From the NCBI GenBank assembly GCA_002316385.1, contig DCDL01000009.1, positions 1-16,233 on the forward strand: a DNA stretch of 16,233 bases, in the 5' to 3' direction. Numbering within the stretch: the first letter of the stretch is position 1; every line of letters starts with the position of its first letter. The translations under genes and the position numbers were made by a program. This DNA comes from Clostridium sp. UBA1056 (lineage in GTDB: Bacteria; Bacillota; Clostridia; Clostridiales; Clostridiaceae). The notes under the pieces were generated by a model. The model did not search any database and was not told the DNA's origin. It saw only the letters and a program-made list of their open reading frames with translations. Of this stretch, positions 1 to 7,422 are shown piece after piece.

Positions 1-113
1 TTATACTGCGTCAACAGAACCCTTAGATAGTACTACTATCTGCGGAACCTGTTTCCTTGTCTAACTCAAAATATACTTCCCATCTTTGACTTGTTATTAT
101 TTTCAGATGCCTA
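1..113 (-). repeat. Dispersed repeat copy A, with adjoining structured tail
   Basis: Read on the minus strand, positions 113 to 81 carry TAGGCATCTGAAAATAA, then TAACAAGTCAAAGATG. This matches the left half of the copy at 13426 and the copy at the right window edge. The sequence from 80 down to 1 is not present in the copy at 13426. It contains a hairpin: AGATAGT (25-31) pairs with ACTATCT (35-41) around a 3-nt loop, flanked by AACAG (13-17) and CTGTT (49-53). No convincing gene lies here; one plus-strand frame is open only from 2 to 64. It could be the end of a longer mobile or dispersed element cut by the window edge. The repetition is seen; the identity is unknown. Confidence 0.6.
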
Positions 114-115
114 AA

Positions 116-144
116 TTGAAATAATTTGGGTTATAGTATATAAT
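116..144 (+). promoter_or_regulatory. Sigma-A promoter of rel
   Basis: TTGAAA at 116-121 and TATAAT at 139-144 are separated by exactly 17 bases, giving a near-consensus housekeeping promoter. Transcription would start near 151, about 58 bases before the rel start codon. The -35 box begins two bases after repeat copy A ends, so the repeat directly abuts the promoter. Confidence 0.8.
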
Positions 145-165
145 TATTACTGAGTTTAAATAGGC

Positions 166-194
166 GGCTGGTTCATTAACCAGCCTTTAATTTT
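166..194 (+). terminator. Terminator-like hairpin in the rel leader
   Basis: GGCTGGTT (166-173) pairs perfectly with AACCAGCC (178-185) around the loop CATT, and is followed by TTTAATTTT (186-194). The hairpin lies between the predicted transcription start (about 151) and the rel ribosome binding site AGGAG (195-199), so it would form in the 5' leader of the rel message. It may terminate upstream readthrough, attenuate rel, or protect the 5' end. The sequence does not decide between these. Confidence 0.6.
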
Positions 195-208
195 AGGAGT
201 GTATTACA

Positions 209-2380
209 ATGATTGATAAATTGATAGAAAAGATTAATAGTAATTGTCACAATGTGGATATCAATTTTGTAAATAAGGCCTATGAGTTTTCTGTAAATGC
301 CCATAAAGATCAAAAAAGAGAGTCAGGAGAGCCTTATATTATTCATCCCGTAGAAGTAGCTTGTATTTTGGCTGAACTGGGACTTGATACTTCCACTGTA
401 GTGGCAGGACTTTTACATGATGTAATTGAAGATACGGAATATACCTATGGAGATGTTTGTAATATCTTCTCTGTAGAAGTGGCAAATTTAGTAGAAGGGG
501 TATCTAAGTTAGGTAAAATAAAATATAAGTCAAAGGAAGAGCAGCAAGCAGATAATGTTAGAAAGATGCTTCTTGCTATGGCTAAGGATATAAGAGTGAT
601 ACTTATAAAATTGGCGGATAGATTACATAATTTAAGAACATTAAAATATATGCCAGAGAATAAACAGAAAGAAAAGGCTAAGGAGACATTAGACATATAT
701 GCACCTTTAGCTCATAGACTAGGTATATCAAAAATAAAGTGGGAGCTAGAGGATTTAGCTCTAAGATACTTAAATCCTACGGAATATTATGACTTAGTTA
801 AGCTTATCTCAGATAAGAGAAATGAGAGAGAAGAGCAAATAGGTCATATTATATCACAACTTAAATTGAATCTTAATATGGGTGGAATTACAGCGGAAAT
901 AGAAGGTAGACCAAAACACTTCTATAGTATTTATAGAAAGATGATTAAAAGTAATAAAACTATAGATCAAATATTTGATCTTACAGCAGTGAGAATATTA
1001 GTAGATGATATTGGAAATTGTTACGCTGCATTGGGAATAGTACATACTATGTATAAGCCTATACCAGGTAGATTCAAGGACTATATTGCTATGCCGAAAC
1101 CTAATATGTATCAGTCCCTTCATTCAACAGTAATAGGGCCTTTTGGTAAACCTTTTGAAATACAGATTAGAACCTTTGAAATGCATAGAACTGCTGAATA
1201 TGGTATTGCAGCTCACTGGAAGTATAAGGAGAATGTTCAGGATGAAGATAAATCCTTAGATTCAAAACTTTCTTGGCTAAGAGAGATGTTAGAATGGCAA
1301 GGAGAAACTTCTGATGCTGAAGAGTTTATGGAAGGCTTTAAGATTGATTTATTTTCTGACGAGGTATTTGTATTTACTCCAAAGGGTGATGTTATAAATC
1401 TGCCAAATGACTCTACGCCTATAGATTTTGCTTATGCAATTCATACTGCTGTAGGGCATAAGTGTGTTGGCGGTAAGGTCAATGGGAAGATGGTACCTCT
1501 TGATTATAAGCTTAGAACTGGAGAGATTGTAGAGGTAATTACAGCCACAAACTCTAAAGGCCCTAGTATTGACTGGCTTAATATAGTAAAGAGTAATCAA
1601 GCAAAGAGTAAAATTAAGTTATGGTTTAAAAAAGCTAACAGAGAAGAGACCATAGCAAAAGGAAAAGAGCTAGTAGATAAAGAGTGTAAAAAGCAAAATT
1701 GTATATTTTTACAAATAATTAATGAAGATATTATAGAGAAAATTATTAGAAGATACAACTTGAAGAATATGGATGATTTGTATCATGCAGTGGGAATAGG
1801 TGATATAAATCCTAATAGTATGATAAGTAAGCTGAAGGATGCTTATGATAAAGAACACTCTAAACAATTAAAGGCTAGTCAAATAAGCTTGATTCATGAG
1901 GAGAAAAATAAAAAACAAAAAAGTAATAATTACTCTGGAGTTACAGTTAAGAATATGTCTAATATTCAAGTAAGGTTTGCAAAGTGCTGTAGCCCTGTAT
2001 ATGGTGATGATATTATTGGATATATTACAAGAGGAAAGGGTGTATCCATTCATAGAAGTGACTGTAAAAACGTAATTAATCTACAAGAAAAAGAAGATCA
2101 CAAGATAGTTGACGTGGATTGGGGAAAAGAAAATAAGGATAAATATATTGCTGAGATAGAAGTAAAAGCAGAAGATAGATTAGGTGTTCTTACAGATATT
2201 ATAGAGATATTAGGACTTGTTAAGGCTAATATTTTATCAATAAGTGCTGTAACTAATAAACATAATATAGCTGTCGTAAGCTTGAAAATAAATATTTCTA
2301 GCATAGAGCATTTAAAGGATATTCAGGCTAAACTTAAGAAAATTAAAGATGTTAAGGATGTATATAGAAAGAAACAGTAA
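209..2380 (+). CDS. relA: Bifunctional (p)ppGpp synthetase/hydrolase Rel
   Basis: This is the long RelA/SpoT homologue that makes (p)ppGpp from GTP or GDP and ATP during amino-acid starvation and also degrades it. At 723 residues it has the usual family length. Seen in order: an HD hydrolase domain with an intact HDVIED motif (residues 70-75); a synthetase domain (about 230-340) carrying RFKD at 288-291, the RxKD signature that in this family goes with bifunctional Rel rather than synthetase-only RelA; a TGS domain (about 385-445); the conserved cysteine region starting KCCSP (592-596); and a C-terminal ACT domain (about 645-723). Both catalytic centres look intact. The start is supported by AGGAG nine bases upstream. 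Its own sigma-A promoter and a hairpin leader precede it. dtd follows after 15 bases, so the two are probably co-transcribed. Confidence 0.97.
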   Translation: MIDKLIEKINSNCHNVDINFVNKAYEFSVNAHKDQKRESGEPYIIHPVEVACILAELGLDTSTVVAGLLHDVIEDTEYTYGDVCNIFSVEVANLVEGVSKLGKIKYKSKEEQQADNVRKMLLAMAKDIRVILIKLADRLHNLRTLKYMPENKQKEKAKETLDIYAPLAHRLGISKIKWELEDLALRYLNPTEYYDLVKLISDKRNEREEQIGHIISQLKLNLNMGGITAEIEGRPKHFYSIYRKMIKSNKTIDQIFDLTAVRILVDDIGNCYAALGIVHTMYKPIPGRFKDYIAMPKPNMYQSLHSTVIGPFGKPFEIQIRTFEMHRTAEYGIAAHWKYKENVQDEDKSLDSKLSWLREMLEWQGETSDAEEFMEGFKIDLFSDEVFVFTPKGDVINLPNDSTPIDFAYAIHTAVGHKCVGGKVNGKMVPLDYKLRTGEIVEVITATNSKGPSIDWLNIVKSNQAKSKIKLWFKKANREETIAKGKELVDKECKKQNCIFLQIINEDIIEKIIRRYNLKNMDDLYHAVGIGDINPNSMISKLKDAYDKEHSKQLKASQISLIHEEKNKKQKSNNYSGVTVKNMSNIQVRFAKCCSPVYGDDIIGYITRGKGVSIHRSDCKNVINLQEKEDHKIVDVDWGKENKDKYIAEIEVKAEDRLGVLTDIIEILGLVKANILSISAVTNKHNIAVVSLKINISSIEHLKDIQAKLKKIKDVKDVYRKKQ

Positions 2381-2395
2381 TAAGGGGTGTTTAAT

Positions 2396-2845
2396 ATGAG
2401 AGCTGTTGTGCAAAGAGTTGAATCTTCAAAGGTTGAAGTAGATAATAAAGTTATTGGAGAAATTGGAAAAGGAATTAACTTGCTTGTTGGGATAAGTAAG
2501 GAGGACACTAAAGAAGATATTGATTATATAGTAAGAAAAGTTCTTGGAATGAGAATTTTTGAAGATGAAAATGAAAAAATGAATTTTTCTCTTCAGGATA
2601 TAGATGGAGAGCTACTATTAATATCTCAATTTACTCTATATGGTGACTGTAGAAAAGGAAAAAGACCTGATTTTATGAAGTCACAAGGGGGAGAGGCTGC
2701 TAAGGAATTATATAATGAATTAGTAGAAGCTTTTAAAAAAGAGGTTCCTAATCTACAAACAGGAGAATTTGGAGCTGATATGAAGGTAGAAATTATAAAT
2801 GATGGACCAGTAACACTTTTACTAGAGAGTAAAAAGGATTTCTAA
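2396..2845 (+). CDS. dtd: D-aminoacyl-tRNA deacylase
   Basis: Dtd hydrolyses D-amino acids mischarged onto tRNA in the cytoplasm, as a chiral proofreading step. The 149-residue protein starting MRAVVQRV is of family length. It has the conserved SQFTL motif (77-81) followed by YGDCRKGKRPDF, and the C-terminal NDGPVT segment (135-140), the two signature regions at the active site. The ATG at 2396 is chosen because AAGGGGTG (2382-2389) sits upstream at good spacing; an in-frame GTG at 2387 overlaps that site and would add only three residues. It lies 15 bases after rel, matching the conserved rel-dtd pairing of Firmicutes. D-alanine is an expected product of the ornithine pathway encoded in the same window, but a link to dtd is only speculation. 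Confidence 0.96.
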   Translation: MRAVVQRVESSKVEVDNKVIGEIGKGINLLVGISKEDTKEDIDYIVRKVLGMRIFEDENEKMNFSLQDIDGELLLISQFTLYGDCRKGKRPDFMKSQGGEAAKELYNELVEAFKKEVPNLQTGEFGADMKVEIINDGPVTLLLESKKDF

Positions 2846-2882
2846 AAGGTTTAAAAGATATACGGGATTTTGAGGTGATATT

Positions 2883-3485
2883 ATGATTATAAAAAAAATG
2901 ATGGCAGGAGTCTATGCTGCCAACTGTTATATATTATTTGATGAGGAAACAAAGGAAGCTGTAGTTTTAGACCCAGGTGGAGATATTGATGATGTGTGTA
3001 AGGCTCTTAATCAATTAGGAGCCAAAGTTAAATATATCATTTTAACTCATGGTCACTTTGACCATACTACAGGGGTAGATGGTCTAAAGGCAGAAACAAG
3101 AGCAACTGTGGCTATGTCTAAGGAAGATAATGATATGATTTTAAGTAATAGTATGTATTATGGGCCGCTTATTAAAGGTGGGGCAGATCTTTTATTAAAA
3201 CATGGTGATGTATTAAGATTTGGTAAATATAAAATAGAAGTTTTAGCAACACCAGGGCATACTCCAGGGGGAATATGTCTTTTAGCAGATGGCAATATAT
3301 TTACAGGAGATACTTTATTTAAAGGCTCAATAGGAAGAAGTGACTTAGCTGGTGGAGATCACAATAAGCTTATAGCAAGTATTAAAAATAAATTAATGCC
3401 TCTTAGTGATAGTATAGCAGTTCATCCAGGTCATGGACCAAGTAGTACTATAGGTCAAGAGAGAATGGAAAATCCATTTTTATAA
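2883..3485 (+). CDS. Metallo-beta-lactamase-fold hydrolase, glyoxalase II-like
   Basis: A 200-residue single-domain metallo-hydrolase of the small glyoxalase II-like (YcbL) group. The metal site looks complete: THGHFDH at 55-61 gives the HxHxDH ligands, with H126 in TPGHTPG, D143 in FTGDTLF and H184 in HPGHGP. It lacks the long C-terminal substrate domain of classical glyoxalase II, so the true substrate (S-lactoylglutathione or another thioester) cannot be inferred. The start is supported by GAGGTGA just upstream. It lies 37 bases after dtd, consistent with a rel-dtd-hydrolase transcript, and this neighbour order is common in clostridia. No terminator is visible before hemZ. Confidence 0.9.
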   Translation: MIIKKMMAGVYAANCYILFDEETKEAVVLDPGGDIDDVCKALNQLGAKVKYIILTHGHFDHTTGVDGLKAETRATVAMSKEDNDMILSNSMYYGPLIKGGADLLLKHGDVLRFGKYKIEVLATPGHTPGGICLLADGNIFTGDTLFKGSIGRSDLAGGDHNKLIASIKNKLMPLSDSIAVHPGHGPSSTIGQERMENPFL

Positions 3486-3499
3486 GTAAGACTTCAAAT

Positions 3500-3526
3500 T
3501 TGATATTTGGCTAGGATAAGTAAAAT
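3500..3526 (+). promoter_or_regulatory. Weak candidate promoter for hemZ
   Basis: TTGATA (3500-3505) and TAAAAT (3521-3526) resemble -35 and -10 boxes, but the 15-base spacer is short. The 96-base gap between the hydrolase gene and hemZ leaves room for a promoter, but such matches are frequent by chance in AT-rich DNA. Confidence 0.25.
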
Positions 3527-3581
3527 ACACTTTAAATCAATGATTTAGATGAGTTAATGAAAAATAAGGAACTGATAAAGT

Positions 3582-5030
3582 ATGATAGAAAATATAAAAT
3601 CTATAAAAGTAAAGTTAAGTAATATGAACTTTAGATATGATGTATTCCTTATGATAAATTTGTTCTTTAGTTTTATTAATATAGAATTTATAAATGAGGA
3701 ATTTGATTTATCTATAGATATAGATGAAGAAGCGGGAAATGTTATTATTAAAGATAATGAAGGATTATTTAACTATGAAATTAATAGAAGTTACAAACCT
3801 TCAGAGGAAGTTAAAAAGGCATTGTTCATATATCTTAGAAAGGTCACAGGAAAATTTCTTCCATGGGGAACCCTTGTAGGAATAAGACCTTCAAAGAAGG
3901 CATTGGATCTTTTAGAAAAAAGATATAGTGAAGATGAGGTAATAAAAGAATTTAAGGACAGACATGAAACTAGTGCAGAGAAGGCACAGCTTTGCATAGA
4001 TGTAGCTAAGTATGAAAAAAGTATAGTAAATAAAGATGAGAATACTGTAAGCATCTATGTAGGTATGCCTTTCTGTCCAACTAGATGTGTGTATTGTTCA
4101 TTTACTTCAAATCCTATAGGAGGAAAAGCAGCTTTAGTTAAAGAATATCTTAATGCTATTACCAAGGAAATAGAAGCTATAAGTAAATATGTATCAGAAA
4201 AAAATTTAACTATAGAAACTGTTTATTTTGGGGGTGGTACCCCGACAGCTGTAAATGATGAAGAGTTTGAAGATATAATGAATAAAATCTACAGGGGATT
4301 TGTAGAAGGTAATAATGTTAAAGAGTTTACTGTAGAATGTGGAAGAGTAGATAGTATTACAGAAAAAAAACTACAATCTATGAAGAGATATAAGGTTCAT
4401 AGAATTAGCATAAATCCTCAAACTATGAATGATGATACTTTAAAAAGTATTGGCAGAAATCATAATAGTAAAGCGGTAGAAGAGTGCTTTAATCTAGCTA
4501 GAAATCTTGGTTTTGATAATGTAAATATGGATATGATAGTTGGACTGCCAGGAGAAGGTTTAAGTCATATAAATAAAAGCTGTGAAGAAATACTTAAACT
4601 AAATCCGGATAGTATAACTATCCATGGAATGTCTGTTAAAAGAGGCTCTAGGTTACATGAAAATTTAGTTAATAAAGGTCAATTTACTATTCCTAATCAA
4701 GATGAGTTAAATGCTATGTATACAGCTACAAAGAAGTTATCCTTAGCTCTAAATATGAAGCCTTACTATATGTATAGACAAAAAAATATGGTAGGTAATA
4801 TGGAGAATGTAGGTTATTGTAGGAATGAAAAGATATGTATATATAACATTCAGATGATTGAGGAAAAGCAAACTATTATAGCTCTTGGTGCAGATGGAGT
4901 TTCAAAGGTTGTTTTCTTAGATGAAAATAGGATAGAGAGATTTGCAAATGTTAAGGATGTAAAAGAGTATAATAATAGAATAGAGGAAATGATAGATAGA
5001 AAGATAGAATTGCTCAATACATTATATTAA
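3582..5030 (+). CDS. hemZ: Radical SAM coproporphyrinogen dehydrogenase-like protein HemZ
   Basis: A 482-residue radical SAM protein of the HemN/HemZ group. The 4Fe-4S motif CxxxCxxC is intact (C165, C169, C172 in FCPTRCVYC), and the GGGTP SAM-binding motif is at 217-221. About 155 residues precede the radical SAM core, as in HemZ and unlike shorter HemN-like proteins. The C-terminal region keeps a YYMYRQKN stretch near 395-402, typical of the HemZ branch. The classical reaction is oxygen-independent decarboxylation of coproporphyrinogen III in haem synthesis. No other haem gene is in the window, and many clostridia keep hemZ in this housekeeping locus without a complete haem pathway, so the physiological substrate is uncertain. 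The start has AAGGA upstream at slightly long spacing. In relatives hisS often follows; here aspS follows directly. Confidence 0.9.
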   Translation: MIENIKSIKVKLSNMNFRYDVFLMINLFFSFINIEFINEEFDLSIDIDEEAGNVIIKDNEGLFNYEINRSYKPSEEVKKALFIYLRKVTGKFLPWGTLVGIRPSKKALDLLEKRYSEDEVIKEFKDRHETSAEKAQLCIDVAKYEKSIVNKDENTVSIYVGMPFCPTRCVYCSFTSNPIGGKAALVKEYLNAITKEIEAISKYVSEKNLTIETVYFGGGTPTAVNDEEFEDIMNKIYRGFVEGNNVKEFTVECGRVDSITEKKLQSMKRYKVHRISINPQTMNDDTLKSIGRNHNSKAVEECFNLARNLGFDNVNMDMIVGLPGEGLSHINKSCEEILKLNPDSITIHGMSVKRGSRLHENLVNKGQFTIPNQDELNAMYTATKKLSLALNMKPYYMYRQKNMVGNMENVGYCRNEKICIYNIQMIEEKQTIIALGADGVSKVVFLDENRIERFANVKDVKEYNNRIEEMIDRKIELLNTLY

Positions 5031-5124
5031 AACAATTATGTACATAGGGTTTTAGGTGAAATTTTATTTGAGTAATGATATTATAATATATTTTAGATTT
5101 AGTAATTAAACAGGAGGAGTTTAA

Positions 5125-6909
5125 ATGGGAGAATCACTTAATGGACTTAAAAGAACCATTATGTGTGGTGAAGTAAGAGAAGCGAATATTTCTGAAAAAA
5201 TCACTGTTATGGGTTGGGTTCAAAGAAAAAGAAATTTAGGAAGTCTAGTTTTTGTAGATTTAAGAGACAGAACTGGATTATTACAAGTTGTATTTGGTGA
5301 AGAGATAAATAAAGAAGCCTTTGAAAAAGCCGATTTAGTTAAATCTGAGTACTGCATAGCTGTTACTGGAGAGGTTATCAGAAGAGAATCTCCTAATAAT
5401 AATTTACCAACAGGGATGGTAGAGCTTAAAGGTGAAAGTATTAAAATACTTTCAGAATCAGAAACTCCACCTATATATATTAAAGAAAACTTAGATGCTA
5501 GTGAAAATATAAGATTAAAATATAGATACTTAGACCTTAGAAGACCAGATATGCAAAAAATATTAATGACCAGACATAGGGCTTCAAAGGTAGTAAGGGA
5601 TTATCTAGATGAAAATGGATTCTTAGAAATGGAAACACCAATGCTTACTAAGAGCACACCAGAAGGCGCTAGAGATTACTTAGTACCTAGTAGAAACTAT
5701 CCAGGAATGTTTTATGCATTACCACAATCTCCACAAATATTTAAACAATTATTAATGGTTTCTGGCTATGATAAGTACTTCCAAATTGTTAAATGTTTTA
5801 GAGATGAGGATTTAAGAGCTAATAGACAACCGGAGTTTACTCAAATAGATATGGAAATGAGCTTTGTGGAAATGGAAGACATTATAGCTCTAAATGAAGG
5901 ACTACTTAAGAGAGTATTTAAAGAAGTTATAGATGTAGATGTACAGCTTCCAATAAGAAGAATGCCTTATGCAGAAGCTATGAATAAATATGGTAGTGAT
6001 AAACCAGATTTAAGATTTGGTATGGAAATACAAAATATTACTGAAGCAGTAAGAGGTACAGAATTTGCTGTATTTAAAGGTGCCATTGAAAATGGTGGCT
6101 CAGTAAGAGCTATTGTAGCTAAGAACTGTGCAGATATGGGCAGAAAGAAAGTTGATAAACTAGGTGAGTTCGTTAAAACTTACAAAGCTAAAGGACTTGC
6201 ATGGATAGCTTATAAAGAAGGAGAGATAAAATCTCCAATAGCTAAATTCTTCTCAGAAGAGGATATGACTAAACTATTAAATGCTGCTGGAGCAGAAGTA
6301 GGAGATTTAGTTTTAATAGTTGCAGATGTTGATAGTGTAGTACTTCAATCACTAGGTGCTTTAAGATTAGAGCTGGCTAAAGAACTTGGAATCTTAGAAG
6401 GAAATAAGGAATTTAACTTTGTATGGATTACTGAATTCCCAATGTTTGAATATGATGAAGAAGAGAAGAGATTCGTAGCTCTTCACCATCCATTCACAGC
6501 ACCTATGGATGAGGATTTAGCCCTTCTAGAAACAGATCCAGGCAGCGCTCGTGCTAAGGCTTATGACATAGTATTAAACGGAGAAGAGCTTGGTGGAGGA
6601 AGTATAAGAATTCATGATACAAATCTTCAACAAAAGATATTTAATCTTTTAGGGTTTACTGATGAGAGTGCATGGGAAAGATTTGGATTCTTATTAGAAG
6701 CATTTAAATACGGACCACCACCACATGGCGGACTTGCATATGGATTAGATAGAATGGTAATGTTCCTTGCAGGAACAGATAACATAAAAGATGTTATTAC
6801 ATTCCCTAAAAATCAAAATGCTTATTGTCCAATGAGTGAAGCACCTAATGTTGTTGATAAGAAACAACTAAGTGATCTTGGAATTGAAATAAGTAAAGTG
6901 GAAAAATAA
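5125..6909 (+). CDS. aspS: Aspartyl-tRNA synthetase
   Basis: A class II synthetase that charges tRNA-Asp. The 594-residue length and layout are those of the bacterial type: an N-terminal OB-fold anticodon-binding domain (about 12-110), a catalytic domain with the QSPQ motif (201-204) and motif 2 FRDEDLRANR (225-234), a GAD insertion (about 290-420), and motif 3 GLAYGLDR (536-543). In the anticodon domain the stretch RNLGSL has leucine at residue 38, where E. coli's Asp-specific enzyme also has leucine and non-discriminating enzymes usually have histidine. This hints at a tRNA-Asp-specific enzyme, but one position is weak evidence. The start follows AGGAGGAG (5111-5118). No T-box is seen in the 94-base gap upstream. 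A perfect hairpin lies just downstream. Confidence 0.97.
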   Translation: MGESLNGLKRTIMCGEVREANISEKITVMGWVQRKRNLGSLVFVDLRDRTGLLQVVFGEEINKEAFEKADLVKSEYCIAVTGEVIRRESPNNNLPTGMVELKGESIKILSESETPPIYIKENLDASENIRLKYRYLDLRRPDMQKILMTRHRASKVVRDYLDENGFLEMETPMLTKSTPEGARDYLVPSRNYPGMFYALPQSPQIFKQLLMVSGYDKYFQIVKCFRDEDLRANRQPEFTQIDMEMSFVEMEDIIALNEGLLKRVFKEVIDVDVQLPIRRMPYAEAMNKYGSDKPDLRFGMEIQNITEAVRGTEFAVFKGAIENGGSVRAIVAKNCADMGRKKVDKLGEFVKTYKAKGLAWIAYKEGEIKSPIAKFFSEEDMTKLLNAAGAEVGDLVLIVADVDSVVLQSLGALRLELAKELGILEGNKEFNFVWITEFPMFEYDEEEKRFVALHHPFTAPMDEDLALLETDPGSARAKAYDIVLNGEELGGGSIRIHDTNLQQKIFNLLGFTDESAWERFGFLLEAFKYGPPPHGGLAYGLDRMVMFLAGTDNIKDVITFPKNQNAYCPMSEAPNVVDKKQLSDLGIEISKVEK

Positions 6910-6911
6910 AT

Positions 6912-6954
6912 TATAAAAGCTTTAATTATTCTTTAGAATAATTAAAGCTTTTAT
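6912..6954 (+). terminator. Transcription terminator after aspS
   Basis: Positions 6913-6930 and 6937-6954 form a perfect 18-bp inverted repeat around the loop CTTTAG, three bases after the aspS stop. The right arm ends in GCTTTTAT and no long T run follows. The stem is mostly A-T pairs with one GC core. It is a likely intrinsic terminator separating aspS from the independently transcribed 6S RNA. Confidence 0.75.
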
Positions 6955-7010
6955 GGTTATAATAACTTTATAAAACTATTGATACTTATTGATTGATATA
7001 TATTTTATAA

Positions 7011-7039
7011 TTGCAATTTAATTATGATTGCTATATAAT
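7011..7039 (+). promoter_or_regulatory. Sigma-A promoter of the 6S RNA
   Basis: TTGCAA (7011-7016) and TATAAT (7034-7039) are separated by 17 bases, a near-perfect housekeeping promoter with a predicted start at about 7046. It lies 100 bases after the aspS stop and beyond the aspS terminator, so the RNA has its own transcription unit. Confidence 0.8.
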
Positions 7040-7045
7040 AATACT

Positions 7046-7232
7046 AAAGAATATTCTGCTGTGTGCGTGGAAATGGTTTATGTTGAGCCAACATTTCAAC
7101 ATAGTGGCTGATGTTCTCGTTATGGAGTGTTGACAGACTATTTTATAGTTAGTACCAGAAGTAATGAGGCGATTCCACCCCTGGTAGACAGGGTTCAAAT
7201 ATCCCATCAAGACGGCACAGTGGGTATCAATA
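7046..7232 (+). ncRNA. ssrS: 6S RNA
   Basis: 6S RNA mimics an open promoter, sequesters sigma-A RNA polymerase, and templates short product RNAs. Its place just after aspS matches Bacillus 6S-1. The ends pair into a closing stem: CTGTGT (7059-7064) with GGCACAG (7214-7220) plus flanking pairs, and CG (7066-7067) with CG (7213-7214). The 5' bubble strand reads GAGCCAACATTTCA (7085-7098), close to E. coli GAGCCGAUAUUUCA. The 3' strand has a bubble hairpin CCCTG-GTAGA-CAGGG (7179-7193) followed by TTCAA, like the E. coli GGGUUCAA region. An apical hairpin ACTAT-TTT-ATAGT (7138-7150) also fits. The length of about 187 bases is normal. By comparison, product RNA would start near 7092 and be templated leftward. 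An overlapping open frame here is not a gene. The exact ends are estimates. Confidence 0.87.
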
Positions 7233-7243
7233 GTTTTAATATT

Positions 7244-7275
7244 AAGGAGGAAATATTTATATTTGCTCCTTTCTT
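7244..7275 (+). terminator. Terminator of the 6S RNA
   Basis: AAGGAG (7244-7249) pairs with CTCCTT (7266-7271), and AAATAT with ATATTT inside, with one G-G mismatch between the two halves. The stem is followed by TTCTT. It lies 12 bases after the 6S closing stem and fits an intrinsic terminator for the 6S precursor. The AAGGAGG within it resembles a ribosome binding site, but no reading frame follows it. Confidence 0.65.
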
Positions 7276-7289
7276 ATATGTATATAAAG

Positions 7290-7338
7290 TGAAACCTAAC
7301 TTTAGAGGAGTTTTATTCCGTACTGAAGTTAGGTTTCA
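7290..7338. terminator. Second hairpin, possible bidirectional terminator
   Basis: GAAACCTAACTTT (7291-7303) pairs with GAAGTTAGGTTTC (7325-7337), 13 bp with one G-T pair, around a 21-base loop. On the plus strand ATTTATTTAT follows; on the minus strand ACTTTATATA follows. It lies between the 6S gene and the convergent exporter genes, so it may terminate both. The loop is larger than usual for an intrinsic terminator. The stretch 7339-7422 holds nothing I can identify. Confidence 0.5.
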
Positions 7339-7422
7339 TTTATTTATGATGTATAACTGTTTATCTCTTACATTTATATGGAAGGAGTATTATATTGATA
7401 TACATAAAATATAAATAATATA

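Noticed and set aside
2..64. A plus-strand frame open at the left edge, possibly the C-terminus of an upstream gene
   Set aside because: Only 20 codons are visible, they overlap a hairpin-rich repeat segment, and the composition does not match a known housekeeping protein end. Coding status cannot be judged without the upstream sequence.
445..696. Minus-strand open frames inside rel (this one and others at 1349-1600, 1868-2053, 2098-2304)
   Set aside because: They lie fully opposite intact conserved Rel domains and have no recognisable products; they are shadows of the real frame.
5031..5124. Possible T-box or other riboswitch upstream of aspS
   Set aside because: The gap is too short for a T-box and lacks the conserved T-box sequence and an antiterminator/terminator pair.
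7127..7414. A 95-codon plus-strand open frame between aspS and the exporter genes
   Set aside because: It begins inside the 6S RNA, runs through its terminator and a second hairpin, has no ribosome site and encodes nothing recognisable.
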